Positions 45,150-57,680 of a stretch of 64,000 nt of DNA are shown here, piece by piece. The position numbers and the translations under genes are program-made. The DNA is from Sipunculus nudus (taxonomy: Eukaryota; Annelida; Sipuncula; Golfingiida; Sipunculidae). The stretch's first letter is position 1; every line of letters begins with the position of its first letter. The notes beneath the pieces were generated by a model, which did no database searches, was not told where the DNA came from, and saw nothing but the letters and a program-made list of their open reading frames with translations. The stretch is taken from NCBI GenBank assembly GCA_026874595.1, contig CM049312.1:51647429-51711428 (forward strand). The letters are read 5' to 3'.

Positions 45150-47005
45150 AAAGACTGCTTGCTTAGTGGATGTGATGTAAGTCTCTTTCTACATGGGATG
45201 TGGTAGGATTATGTCAAGAGGAGTAACGAATTTATTTTTGGCAATTGTATGCTTATGGTCATTTGTTAAGATCTGTATTGAGTTTCTATGTTTTATCCTG
45301 TTGTATTGACGGATTGTTCTATCATGTCGGTGTGTTTGTGCTTGCTTTTAGTTCTGATGTTTTAGTGAACCTACTAACTCTTAAGGCTGCCCTGAGGGCT
45401 TTATTTGGTTGAGCTTTTAGTTTATATAAATGTGTCTTAGCTGCACCTAAGAAAGCTATGGATCCGTATATGCCTTAAGGGCGGATTCATTGTTTATATA
45501 GGTGTGTAGCTGTCTCCAGTTTAGGTCCGTCCTTCTTACAGCACACAGACTTTAAAGCATTAATCCTAAGTACTCTACATTCGTTCACTGATATGCTCTA
45601 TGTGTGGGCGCCAAGTTGCTTTTTTTGTCAAAAATTACACCTAAGAATCTGGTAGCGTCAGAATCTTTTAAATTTTCACATAAAAGTTTTAAGGGTTCAA
45701 AATATTTTTGTTTGTACGCTTTCTTAAACAAACCGTTTGTGTTTTTGTTGGATTTAGTTTGATTCCCCAGGTGTTGCACCAGTTGCTTATGCGGTCGAGC
45801 TGGGCTTGTTCTGCGTTGCGTGAATAGCAAACGTTTTAAACAGTGGCCCAGATGGCTATGTCGTCAGCGTATTGTGAAACGCTGACCATTCGTCAAGTCT
45901 TCGGAATGTCGTTAACACACACGATAAAGAGTATAAGGCTCAATACTGAGCCCTGGGAATCGAGTCCCAGCTTCAAGCGTAATCTCCTCAGATTGTGTAC
46001 ATTAATGATTAACAATAAAGGATCTATCTATCAGAAATGAGGAGATTAATCTCATTAGTTTATGTGGCACATGGGATCTCATAATTTAATTTTATGCGGA
46101 GATCGTTAGATCATACTGCATCAAAGGCCTATTCTACGTCGAGGAATGTGGCTCAGGTGTGCTGTCTTCGTTTCATGCCATTCATGATGGCCTGATTGAG
46201 CCGGAATATGTGATCACACGTTGATCTCCCGGAACAAAAGCCTGATTGGTCGTCATTAAAAAATGGGCCACCACGCTCGGCCGGTCTAGTCTCTAAGAAC
46301 GTAGTGATTCGGGTTTTAAGGATTTTTTTTCAAGTAGCTACTCCAGGCAGCGTAGCAAGCTGATAGGCCTGAAATTTGTCGGTTTGTCAGTTGTCTTGCC
46401 AGTTTTTGGGATCATGGTTACTGATGCCCTTTTCCATTCAATCGGAAAATATCCCCATGAAGTGCACAGCGAGTATATATAGGTTTGCAATTCTCCCTAG
46501 ACAGGGATCTGGCATTTTCTTTAGTATTTTGTGAGTTTGTCCAGACCAAGGGCTGATTTGGGTTTGGATTTGGCAAGAGCCCGTTTAACTTCAAGAACTC
46601 CCACTGGTCTTACAGCTGCGTTGTCGTCACTGTCTTCCGATGTCGGGTTTTCTAGAGGATTAAATCATTCATTGAAGTCAGCCTGTGTCGGGGTTTTGTT
46701 TATTTGTTTATAAAGTTTTCTCAAATAGATCTGCACGACGTTTTAGGGGTTTAGCCACTCCTGTATTTAGGTTTAATTTAGAGTTAGAGAAACGTTTGAA
46801 TTGTTTCCAGAATTGAGTTTGTTTTATGATCTAGACTGTTAACATAATCTTACCATTGAGATCATTTTGTGCCAAGATAGCTCGATCTACTAACCTATTT
46901 ACTCTATTAAACAAAGCCTTGGCTTCTGTGATAGTGCTTTGTTCGTAGCGCCTGACTTGGCTACCATCTCTTTCATTTCTTGGGTGAAGTTCCACCAGTT
47001 TCTAT
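45150..47005 (-). pseudogene. Jockey-like LINE reverse transcriptase
   Basis: Read on the minus strand, the order is ALFNRVNRLVDRAILAQNDL, EVKRALAKSKPKSALGLDKL (RT entry), an NFRPISLL-like block, SGFCSGRST, a GSVLSP-like block, QYADDIAIWA (catalytic YADD, about 45850-45880), KLNPTKTQTVCLRKR, TRFLGVIFDKK and a C-terminal KLETATHLYKQ. Frames shift repeatedly, but block order is complete for the RT domain. Endonuclease is not seen; the copy is truncated at its 5' side. Confidence 0.75.
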
Positions 47006-47128
47006 TTTTATAATATGGCATTTGTATACAGGCAAGCTTTAGAATTTAGAATTTTAAAATTTAGATTAGGAAGGAGAAATAATGTACCCGAAGAAATGAG
47101 GGTCTGTAAAATGAAGTTAAGACGAGAT

Positions 47129-50100
47129 CACTCTTTGTCCGTCGTCCGTCTGGCCGTCCGGCCGTCCGTTAACAGGGCACAAACGGTAACCATAAGACCA
47201 AGAAACTTCTTACTGTAATTCCTGAGAGATTCATGAAAAATCTCCTTGGAAACCTGAAACTAGGTCTCTGTTACCCATATTCTTTGAGTAATGAGGCTCC
47301 GAAGTACCCCCCAGAATAATGGAAAATTTGATACAAAAGCTCAAGTATCTGAACAACTAATGCATTGATCCCCATGATTCTTTGCATGAATATTGATCAT
47401 GGAGGTCTTTCATCAGTTTCAGCAGACTGGTGGTGCCACCTGTATATTTTCGATTTTTTACGATTTTTTTCTCTATTTTGAGACCTAAAAAGATGCGGTC
47501 ATCTGTTAACAGGGCACAAATCGTAACGACTGGACCTAGAATCTTATTTCTTGACATGCAGGGAGGCCCTTGGAAACCTAAAATTAGGTCTCTGTTACTA
47601 AAATCTTCTGACCTATGGGGCTTCAAAGTACTTCCCAGAATAATGGGAAATTTGATACAAAAGCTCAAGTATCTGAACAACTAATGCATTAATCACCATG
47701 ATTCTTTGCATGAATATTAATCATGAGTTGTTTCATCAGTTTCTGCAGACTGGTGGTGCCACCTGTATCTTTTCAATTTTTACGATTTTTTATCTCTATT
47801 TTTGAGAACTTAAAAAAGGATGTGATCATCTGTTAACAGGGCACAAATCTTTAAGACTGACCTATAATCTTCTTTCTTGACATGCAGGGAGGTTCATGAT
47901 ATGTCTCCTTGGAAACCAAACATTATGTCTCTTGTACCCAAAACCTCTGAGCTATAGGGCTTCGAAGTACCCCCCCCCCCCCCAGAATAATGGAAAATTT
48001 GATACAAAAGCTCAAGTATCTGAACAATTAAGCATTGATCACCATGATTCTTTGCATGGATATTGATCATGGAGTGTTTGATCAGTTTCTGCAGTCTGGG
48101 GGCGCCACCTATATTTTTTGATTTATTACGATTTTTTTCTCTATTTTTGAGACCTAAAAAGATGCGGTCATCTGTTAACAGGTCACAAATCGTAACGACT
48201 GGACCTAGAACCTTCTCTCTGGAGATGCAGAGAGGCCCATGAAATGTCTTCTTGGATAACTAAAATTAGGTCTCTGTTACCCAAATCCTCTGAGCTATGG
48301 GGCTTCAAAGTACTCCCCAGAATAATGGAAAATTTGATACAAAAGCTCAAGTATCTCTGTTACCCAGATCCTCTGAATTATGGGGCTTGAAATTATTCCT
48401 CAGAATAATTAAAAATTTGATACAAAAAGCTCCAGTTTCTGAATAACTAATGCATTGACGGCCATAATGTTTTGCATGCATATTGATCATGGAGTGTTTC
48501 ATCAGTTCCTGCAGACTGGTGGCCCCATCTTGATTTTTTTCAAATTTTTACGCATTTTTCTCTCTATTTTGAGCCTCATCTGTTGACAGGGCACAAAACA
48601 TCACTGTTTGACCTAGAATCTACTAACTTATAATCTAAAGAGGTCCATGAAGTTTTCATGGAAACATGAAATTAGGTCTCTTTTACCCATATGAGCTATG
48701 GTGCTTGAAAGTACCCCCAAGAATAATTAAAAATTTGATACAAAAATTCCACTATCTAATAACTAATGTACTGATGGCCATAATTATTTGCATGCATATA
48801 GATAATGGAGTGTTTTATCTGTTTTTGTACAAAATTATATGTATTGTTTTCTCTGTTTGAGACCTTCAAATGAAAAGGACTTCCAGCAAAAAGGCTCAAA
48901 TTGTAACCGTTGACTTGCACCAAGAAGCTTCTTACGTTACATCCTGGTAGGTCAATGAAATGTCTCCTTGGAATCATGATATGAGGTCTCTGTTACCATA
49001 TCCTCCAAGCTTTGGGGCTTGTAATTACCCCCAGAATAATGAAAAGTTTGATACTAAAGCTTCAGTATATGAATGACTAATGCATTGATTGCCATGATTC
49101 TTTGCCTAATTGGGGGTTTCATTAGTTCCTGCAAACTGGTGATGCCACCTGTATCTTTATGCCCCCCCCCCTTACAGGGGAGGAATATTGTTTTCACTGC
49201 CATTGTCTGTCAATTGACCATCATCTTCAAGGTCAAATCTGCCGTAATGTAAAATTTTTTTACCCCATAACTTTTAAAGTGTTCCACATTGTGTCCTCAA
49301 ACTTTGTACAACAATTGTTTTAACCAAAATCACGAAAAAGTTTTAAAATCTGTGACCTTGACCTTCATCTTCAAGGTCAAATCTGCAGAAATGTGAAATA
49401 TTTGTGAACCCCATAACTTTTAAAGTATTCCACATTATGTCCTCAAGTTTAGTTCACCAATTGTCCCTACCAAGTACTCTGACAAGTTTTAAACATGGTG
49501 ACCTTGACCAGGAATATCAAGGTCAAATCAGCTGAATTATAGTTATTGTCTTGTGAACACGATAACTTTTGAAGTATTTCAAATTTTGTCCTCAAATTTG
49601 GTACACCAATCAATTGTTCCTACCAAGCTCTCGGATGACTTTGAAACCTGGTGACCTTTAACAGGATCTTCGAGGTCAGATCAGCAGATTATTGTCTTGT
49701 GGATGAGATAACTTTTGAAGGACTGCATATTTTACTCCAAAATTTGAAACACTCATTGTTCTTTCCAAAATTTCACCGGAGTTTGAAACCTGGTGAATCT
49801 GCTGAAATGTAACATTTTTGTGAACCCCATTAATTTTGTAGTATTTCCAATTTTGTCCTTAAATAAAGTACACCAAGTTCTCAGACGAGTTTGAAACCTG
49901 GTGTCCCTGATAAGGATCTTCAAGGTCAAATCAGCCGAATTATAGTTATTGTATTGTGGATGAGATAACTTCGAAGGGCTGCAAATTTTCCTCCGAAATT
50001 TGAAACACTTGTTGTTATTCCGAAATCTTGGATGTGTTTGAAATTCTGTGACCATGACCTTGATCTTCAAGGTCAAATTTATGCAATTATTGTAGGTTTA

Positions 50101-50853
50101 CTGTTACCCCATAACTTAGGAAGTACTGAAGACTTTTTCTTCAAATTTGACACACCAGTTCTTTCTGACAAATGTCATCAGAGTTGACCTTCTACGTCTA
50201 ATTTGCTGAAACCTAGATTCATTGTTTTGAGATATGACATATTTTACCCTAATGTTTTGTGATGGCCCATAGAGGGAGACATAGAACAGTTTTGCACTGT
50301 AGAGACAAAGCCATTCTAGTTTCAAATTTTTAACACATTTTTATGTCTTTTTTGAGAACTTCAAATGAAGCAGTTGTCCATTAACAGGGCACAAATCATG
50401 AGTGTTGGACCTAGAATCTTATAACTTGAAATCCTTGGAGTTCCATGAAAAATATCCTTGGAAACTTGAAACTAGGTCATGGTTAACTATATTTTGCAAA
50501 TTAGGGGAGAAAACATGATTTTTAAGCACCAAGTGAGTCAGATGGGGCACAGATTTTATCCATTTGGCCTAAATCCTCTTGCATGACTTTCAGGGAGGTC
50601 CCTAAAAATCTCCTTGGAAACCTGAAATGTCACTCTGACATTTTCTGCAAGCTGTGTAAAAGAACTTGATTTTTACAATTTATTTGTCTGGTAGGCACAA
50701 ATGGTGGCAGCTGCATGTAGAATAAGGTCACCGTAACCTATATCTAAGGGCTGTTGGCAAAATGCATGATTTTGAGCACTCTGGGAGTCTTTAGCCAATT
50801 TTTCAAGGCTCCCTGAATTCAGCTGAGCGTCATAGCCCACAGGCCACTTGTTT
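47129..50853 (+). mobile_element. HINE/Helentron-like element, family 1 copy C
   Basis: The 5' hairpin is lost; the element is first recognisable at GATCACTCTTTGTCCGTCG. Monomers of about 330 bp like those of copy A fill 47.1-49.1 kb (GTTAACAGGGCACAAAT marks). A second tandem type of about 145 bp, rich in TCAAGGTCA, fills 49.18-50.1 kb. The 3' end is intact: TCAGCTGAGC at 50819-50828, then a hairpin around CATAGCCCACAGGCCACTTG. It carries the most complex interior of the three copies. Confidence 0.6.
49227..50075. promoter_or_regulatory. TE-borne array of nuclear-receptor extended half-sites
   Basis: TCAAGGTCA occurs perfectly at 49227, 49371, 49517, 49920 and 50067, and its complement TGACCTTGA at 49353, 49499 and 50055. 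This nonamer is the known monomer site of SF-1/NR5A and ERR-type nuclear receptors. Three pairs face outward with spacers of 9, 9 and 3 nt. The sites repeat because they are part of the tandem monomer. Binding is inference. Confidence 0.5.
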
Positions 50854-51654
50854 TTATAGCTCTAGATATGAAAATTTAAGGAATGATTTTTTTACATCTT
50901 TAATGGAAATAAAGAAAATACATATGGTTTAATTAAGCTATTAAAAATCCAGTCTTTTATTGTTCATTTGAATGTTGGGAAATATTTATTCCAGGTTAAC
51001 ACATTAAAGGAAACCTCGAAGTGACAGATATTTTATGATTATGAAACAACACAATAGCAGGTAACACATACATGTATATATGTATTATATGTGTAAAAGC
51101 ATGTTTTATGTTCAATGTTCATTAGCATTTTTATTTATTTATATTTGTACCATGGGCCACATTGTCTTTTTCTACAATAAATTCTCCTTCTTCTTCTTCT
51201 ATAACACTTTAACAGTCAATCAGTAATTAGCATTCATATAGTGAAATTCTAGGAACATATTGCAAGATCAACATGAGTTTTGTTTAAGCCTGTTTGATAC
51301 AGACTCTTTGTATTTGTGAGAGATTGAAACAACAGGACTTGAGTTAGTTCTAGCAGTAGATATAAATATTTAGACCATTCAGGGAAAATCCTATATAACC
51401 AGATGACGTACTTCATTTTCTTTTGTTTTCAAAGAGGGGAGACGTTGTAATTTGACCTCATGCATATACAACAACCTCATGCTGGTGTATCTGTTACAAT
51501 GAGTCACTGACTCAGTACTGTATCAGCAGTCTGTGCTACACCATTCGACTGGACAGTCGTGTTCACCAGTGCATATATATATATATCATGTGTCAGATAC
51601 AATACATACACACATATACACTCTGTGGATTATCTATTCATTGGAACATAACAT
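50854..51654. other. no recognisable gene
   Basis: AT-rich sequence between the HINE-like element and the next LINE piece. It includes a short CTTCTT run near 51183 and an AT run near 51575. It may contain an undetected edge of the composite insertion. Confidence 0.4.
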
Positions 51655-52975
51655 AACATTAAGAATTGTTGAAAAACTGGCGCCCGCTAACTTTATTTAA
51701 TATCGACTGTAGAATTCTTACAAGATATGTCGCTCTTGGAATTTTTGGACTTCATAATTTCTGTACAAAATCTGGAATTAAAGCATATATAGTGAGCATC
51801 GATTTTGAATAGGCCTTTTATTATTTTAGTCACGATTTCATTAAACAAACATTAACATATTTTAAATTTTCCAAATTAATAATAAACTGGATTCTGAGAT
51901 TTTACAATGATATATCAACCTGTGTGACAAATAATGACTGGGCAATGTATTTTGCCTGTGTTAAGAGGGATAAGGCAGGGATGCCCCTTTCCCCGTATAA
52001 ATTTATCTTGTGCGTCGAAATACTAGCATTATTGGTAAGGAAATCTCGCGAAATTCAGGGTATAAAGGTTAACTGTGTAGAATATAAATCTGCCAATATG
52101 CATACGATACTATGCTTTTCCTTATTGGTGGCTTTCAAGGCATTGTATAAGAATTACGCCTTCTTAAACATGTTTGTGGTTTACACGTTAATGCTGACAA
52201 AACAGAGATTATGCCAACTGATAACCACAGCCTTGATAAATAAAGCCTTGATATATGAAATGGACAAAAGGTTACTCGGATTTAATCTAAAATTTAACTT
52301 ATTTGTTGTTTATTAAATAAATTTTCGACCAAAGATTAATGTAATGAATAATTTAATTAACAAATGGGCAAGGCGTAATTTTTAAGTTTGATGGGCAAGA
52401 TTGTTATTTTGAACTCCCAAACACTATCCCAAATAACTCATTTACTGTCTTGTTTACCTAATCCACAAGAAGATTATTTTAGGGAAATTCAAAATATTAA
52501 GTTTAATTTTTTATGGTAGAGTGGTCCTGAGAGAATTACAAGAAATATATTGATCCTGTGTAAATACGAAGGGGCTTGAATTTACCTGTTCCATTAGCTC
52601 AGTCCAACACATTAAAACTAACCTGGATTAAAAGGTTGAATGACGGGAACCTTGAAACAGACTGGAGACATATTGTATAACATCAACATTAAATAAGCGG
52701 TTGAGTTTCATTTATAAATGCAATTTGAAAAGTGAGTATAAAACTGCTATCAGGAGTATAGGCTTGATAGTTTTAGGCGGAGGTGTTCGAGTTTAAATTC
52801 ATGAACCTGATGTAACAATAAATGGCATCTCAAGACCTTAGAAGAGTTGAGAGCTTAAAATGGTATATATCTGTTAATTATCTCCGATATTATGGTATAA
52901 AAGAGGCAGTTGGGAAGAAATGGTGATCACGTATAAATCATTGTACTAGAAATTTCGTAAATGAATACAAATTCG

Positions 52976-52977
<2 letters not shown>
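51655..52977 (+). pseudogene. LINE RT core and thumb
   Basis: LKNWRPLTLFNIDCRILTRY is RT motif 2, AYIVSIDFE is motif A of the active site, then DFIKQTLTYFKF, MPLSPYKFILCVEILALLVR (motif B) and a thumb region with degenerate WARRNF- and GLEFT-like blocks. The FADD-containing segment is deleted or unreadable. The piece ends in the (AT)n tract at 52978. Confidence 0.75.

Positions 52978-53047
<70 letters not shown>
52978..53047. repeat. (AT)n microsatellite
   Basis: AT run of about 70 bp with one interruption, at the left edge of the LTR-like insertion. Confidence 0.95.
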
Positions 53048-53049
<2 letters not shown>

Positions 53050-53800
53050 TTGTGGACCCCTTTGTATCGCACGAATTTTCCTGTTCTGCGTAGACGCCGT
53101 GGTGTTGTGAACCTCTCCAGCCGCACTCGTACTTTTCTTCTGGATCGCCCCCTACTGTTTAGAACGTCGTCCGCTGGATAATCAACTGATATTTTTGTCA
53201 CTGGCACGGGACTCGCCCTATTGACAATCAACTTGTTTTGTCCCTGCCACTTGCTCTATTTTGGACACAGACTTCAGAACAATTAAAACTATTGAGTAAA
53301 GTCGCTGACTCGCTGCCCCATTGAAATTAAACCACTTTGACGCATTTTACCGCTTTTCACGAGTCCTGTAAGAGAACTCGTCACCGTTCTTCAGCGAGGA
53401 TTCTATTAAGAACTTTTCACGTTAACTTGTCAACCCCGGGGATACGGAGATTCTTTATTGTGGGTCGTCCTCCCCCACACGAAACCATGGACTTCTGTTT
53501 GTGAAGAGGAAGGACTTTTACTTATTCGCATACCTCCTTGTGTTACAATGGGTCAGAGAATCTTCAGATGAACATTTCAACTTCAGTTAAGTATTTATTC
53601 GGTTGCAGCCATTTCAAGAGACTTTGTTTAGTATTCGTTATGTATTAACTCTTTGATTATTTATTATTGTAAATATTGTATATATATTAATAGAGCACCA
53701 TTTTTGGACTTAAACCCTTGTTGTATTAATCTGAGAATATGTGTCTGAGGTTTTGTGTTATGGTTCGACCAGTCAGATTTGCCGTGTGAAAGAGAACCGT
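53048..53800. mobile_element. unclassified LTR-like insertion
   Basis: About 750 bp starting TGTTGTGGACCCC and ending GAGAACCGT, flanked on both sides by AT repeats. It interrupts the LINE between thumb and C-terminal regions. Size and TGT start fit a solo LTR, but no second copy or clean duplication exists to prove it. A minus-strand frame ending RRLRRTGKFVRYKGVHNN looks faintly like a gypsy pol tail. Confidence 0.35.
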
Positions 53801-53821
53801 ATATATATATATATTTATATT

Positions 53822-54650
53822 TATGTTTTTAGCATCTAAAGATATGAAGAGTAAATGTTATACATACTTTGTATCTCCTTTATATAACTTGAAGAAGGCA
53901 GTACGATCATGGCAACAGAATGTGAATGAAATTAATATTACAGATATACATAATGCATGTAGAAAACTATACACAAATACTATATCAAGAAAAATCTGGG
54001 TATTTCAGTATAAATTAATATACAGGAGATCAACCGTAAACCTTTTTTTATATAAAATAAGTATAGTTGAGAACGGACTATATGCACCATCTGCCAGGAA
54101 CACCCTGAGACTATTATGCATCTTTTCTGGAGTTGCAGAATTGTAACAGACTTCTGGTCAGATATTATGCGAAGGCTAGCAGATAATAATATACATTTAT
54201 TAGATAATCTGATAAACGAAGATGTCATACTGTTTAACTGTTTAGATAACTGGACTGCTAACTCTTTCTTACATTATGCAAAATAGTTTATATATGTTAG
54301 TAGATGTATTAAGTCAAACCAGAGGCTCACTGCTTTCAAAACAAATGTGCTTTCAAAACAAATGTGAAGTTCAATGTACATATATAGACTTGAAAGACAC
54401 ACGCATTGCATACAAAAACTGATAACTGAGAGTACCAATAAGGTAAAGTGGCTTCCCCTTGAGGGACTTTTTTTAGACATGCAGTTGATTATACACAGCA
54501 GCGACCAGTTTGATTTCGTATGTTTATTTTTCTGTTTATGTAAATCGTATGTCTTTTTAGGTATTTAGACCATGGGGCCTATTTTGTCTCTTGTGTTTGT
54601 AATATTTGAATGTTTTTTGTTTGAATAAAAAACATGTACTGGAAAAACAA
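53822..54650 (+). pseudogene. LINE ORF2 C-terminal domain and 3' tail
   Basis: KKAVRSWQQNVNEIN, ISRKIWVFQYKLIYRRST, and an EHPETIMHLFWSC-like zf-RVT zinc segment (split by a frameshift) followed by VTDFWSDIMRRLA. The copy closes with GAATAAAAAACATG, a likely polyadenylation signal and tail, at about 54625. Confidence 0.75.
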
Positions 54651-57124
54651 TCCGGTGCTTCAAATACTAGTCAAGTCTATTATCACCGATGAATTGTAGC
54701 TGATTTATATTCCATTACGCAGGTTCGCATTAGGCCTGTAAGCCTTGTTTGTTTATTATAATTTTCATTAATATATTTGCATATAACTGCGTTAGGAATA
54801 TAACATAAAGATGGAGTATAAATATGATTTCACGTGATTAATCAGACACCAACAGGGATTGTTTGCATGCATTTAAAAACATAACCTAGATATTTTAATT
54901 TCAACTTTCATACAAATCATGTCAACACAGTTATACTGTGTGCTTACTATAGATGTCAGCATGCACCTAATATCATTCTGTGTGTAACAGCTATATGACA
55001 TTTATTTTGCTTTTATTTAAACAGTATTGATTTGCATCAGTATTCATATGATCTTATCATTTGATGATTTATTTAAGTTTTAATTTCATCTATCTCGTCT
55101 ACGGTCAGATGTCCATTGAAATTAGCATGATAATCAACGCTCGCCATGCCATGATTGTTGTGTTGTGGTATGTTGTCAAGGATTCCGACGCGGTCTCGCG
55201 GTAGTCTCGCGGTAAACAACAAGATCAGAGGAGCAGTACCTATAGTTTCTGACGATACAATCCCAAGGTGGCGCTATGCAAGCCCTACGTGAGCCCCGGC
55301 AGTGCCCTGCGCCAGCAGACATGTACGCGAGTCGAGTTTCACCCCTATTAAAAAAAGACATTCACTCAAACTTGGCACCTGGATAAAATATATGTAGTGC
55401 CTTTGTGATGTTATAAGACTGAAAGTAGTCACCACGGCTTTGACAGATCGATTTCGCAGCATATTTAATGGGTGCACAAAATGCGACATTTCTATGACTA
55501 TTTATATTTGCAAGCCTGTAAAAGTATTTTGGTTCTTAAAGATGAATATAAAATTGTCATAAAATTATTATGAATGTAATATAAAAAAACCTATCTGCAA
55601 AAACATGCAATATGTACCCTGAGGGACAATTTCTACTGTGATGTTACAAAAATACTATGTCCAATCTGAACAAATTACTTATAAAATATAAATGTTCACA
55701 TATAAATGAGTGTGATGGAGAGATATATGATTTTTTCCTTCCTTATCGAACATGATGTCTCTGCATATTTGTACTGTCTTTATTTACATAGACAGCAAGG
55801 TGACCAAGCAGGCTCAAACTACAAACATACATGCACATCCAGCACAGTTCCTCTTGCGTGACTGTTTATAATCTTCACTTTAAACATTTCCTTTAAAACA
55901 CTTTTAGTTTATTGCCTTCTGCTGTTATAGGGGTTTAAATTGTTCTATTTGTCCCTGATATTTTGCAAGCAATGGTATAGGAAAATACACAGATCTATTT
56001 ATCAGTACCAGGCTATCAATTTAAGTCGGACATATCGGGCTTGACCCCATTCGCATGTGTCTTGATATTTCATGATCTGTTTATAGACCTGTATACCTGC
56101 AAACCTATAGTGGGTCAATAGTTAATTTGCGGACCATTTAAAGAATTAATCTTAATAACTGTATGTTACTAAGCTTTCTACATGCCTGGCCCTGTTATGT
56201 GAAGTTTCCATACATTCAAATGAATGAATTTTGTGATGGTCCCCATTCCTGGAGTTAACAACAGTAAATGGGGGTACAGGCTGGATTACCCTGGTCAACC
56301 CCTGTGACAAAATCATTCATCATAGGGAGACTTCACAGAAATATATAAATTAACAATAGAAACGACACATAATTTCAGCTGAAAATTTTAGATTATGTTC
56401 TGCTTGACACATCTGTAAAATATGAATCACATATTGGACAAAGACGTACTTTAAGATAAAGATGGATGAATGGACTAAGTTTTGGCCTTGAGTGGTTACA
56501 TTCGACCAGTGGTGATGTGTGTCAGCCACAAAGGGCATTAGGCTCCCCCCCCCCCCCCCCCCCGGCGTTAACATATCTGATAGGACCGCATCACATGGGT
56601 TAAATCAAATCGCCGTGCCAAGTTAGCGTGAACAGCGAGGTTCTTATCAGATTTCTTTAGTAACGACGGACCGCCATAAACCGGGCAGTATGCACGCCTT
56701 TCCATTATAATATCTTTATGTAACAAAGGATGTAAAAACATTAGCCAACTAGTTTGTACTTATATTAAAAGCCAAAATCTCATTTGAACAACATAAATGA
56801 CATGTATATGTTGAGACTATATGTCTTCCCGTGGTGGGAAAAAGGTTTTCCTTTGTTTCCCTCTCCGGATGACAACACTAGTACATGGTGTCATTCAAAG
56901 GATATAGTTCCCAAGAATAAAACGCTGATTCATTTGATGGTAAAATTCAACAGGGTTGACTCTGACACTACTGCAATCTTTTTTTCTAAAAAAAAAAATC
57001 AGTTGTATGGTAACCACTTTACAGCGATATACATGAGAACTGGTACTGCTGCAATTCAGAACAGTTTTACTGCTCTTTAAATGATGTTTGACCCTGACAA
57101 AAAGACTTGTTTCAAGGTATAAGT
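54651..57124. other. no recognisable gene; candidate CpG-rich promoter near 55190
   Basis: Most of this is AT-rich and unassigned. A CpG-richer patch (about 55130-55330) has GGTCTCGCGG twice and, on the minus strand, an ATG near 55150 opening MASVDYHANFNGHLTVDEID. TCTCGCG motifs are common in animal promoters, but no downstream exon is recognised. A C18 run is at about 56547. Confidence 0.35.
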
Positions 57125-57515
57125 GGAGACTCATGCTGAGACCAACGGCATCCCCACAAACGCAAAGAGACCCATCGGACGTGCATGCTGTTTAGCTATG
57201 TCTCCTGGCACAGGTGCCACCTGATGGTAGGCCCATGCCAAGTCCAAAGTACAGCGCACCGCTAAGAGCGCCCAAAGACTCTTCAATCCTCGCCGTGAGA
57301 AAAAATACGTCCTTTCACCTTGCAGTTAAACCTCCTATTATTATCCACACAAAGGCGGATCTCTTGCGGATTATGACTACTGGAGAGACATACTGTGCAA
57401 GATGAACTCTCCACTATAATCCCCTTTCTCAGCAACTCCTTCAGATGTTCACTAACACCGTCTATCAGCTGGGGGTGGAATCCTCCTGTATGGCTCTTGG
57501 GGCGGAGTGTCATCA
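57125..57515 (-). pseudogene. gypsy RT fragment
   Basis: On the minus strand, GVSEHLKELLRKGIIVESSS and RLCVDNNRRFNCK are RT blocks 1 and 2, then RIEESLGALSGA, and after a frameshift MGLFAFVGMPLVSA. The catalytic YxDD is not included. It belongs to an ordinary Ty3/gypsy RT and is isolated. Confidence 0.7.
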
Positions 57516-57619
57516 GTCGTTCGAATTGAATACTTGTATAATTGAAGGGATAGCAGGGAAAAATTCTCCTTCAGCAACAAAATCATAGGCATTCCTCGTC
57601 AGTATATATATCTTCTACC

Positions 57620-57623
<4 letters not shown>

Positions 57624-57677
<54 letters not shown>
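57624..57677. repeat. (TC)n microsatellite
   Basis: Uninterrupted CT run of about 54 bp. Confidence 0.95.

Positions 57678-57680
<3 letters not shown>

Larger units (their letters stand above)
33640..54650 (+). mobile_element. L1-like LINE ORF2 split into six colinear pieces
   Basis: The pieces are 33640-33738, 34164-34728, 34932-35531, 38135-38375, 51655-52977 and 53822-54650. They run in order on one strand from endonuclease N terminus to 3' tail, with little coding sequence missing at the joins. At least two gaps are bounded by target duplications (GGTTA around 34729-34931; ACATGT around 35532-38134). The join between 38375 and 51655 lacks only about 20 residues by comparison with L1-like proteins, consistent with one copy opened by a 13-kb composite. 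That last join could instead be two copies of one family. Confidence 0.6.

Noticed and set aside
55130-55330. Confident host first exon on the minus strand (MASVDYHANFNGHL)
   Set aside because: The TCTCGCG-like motifs are suggestive, but there is no strong donor and no recognisable protein, so only a weak note is kept.
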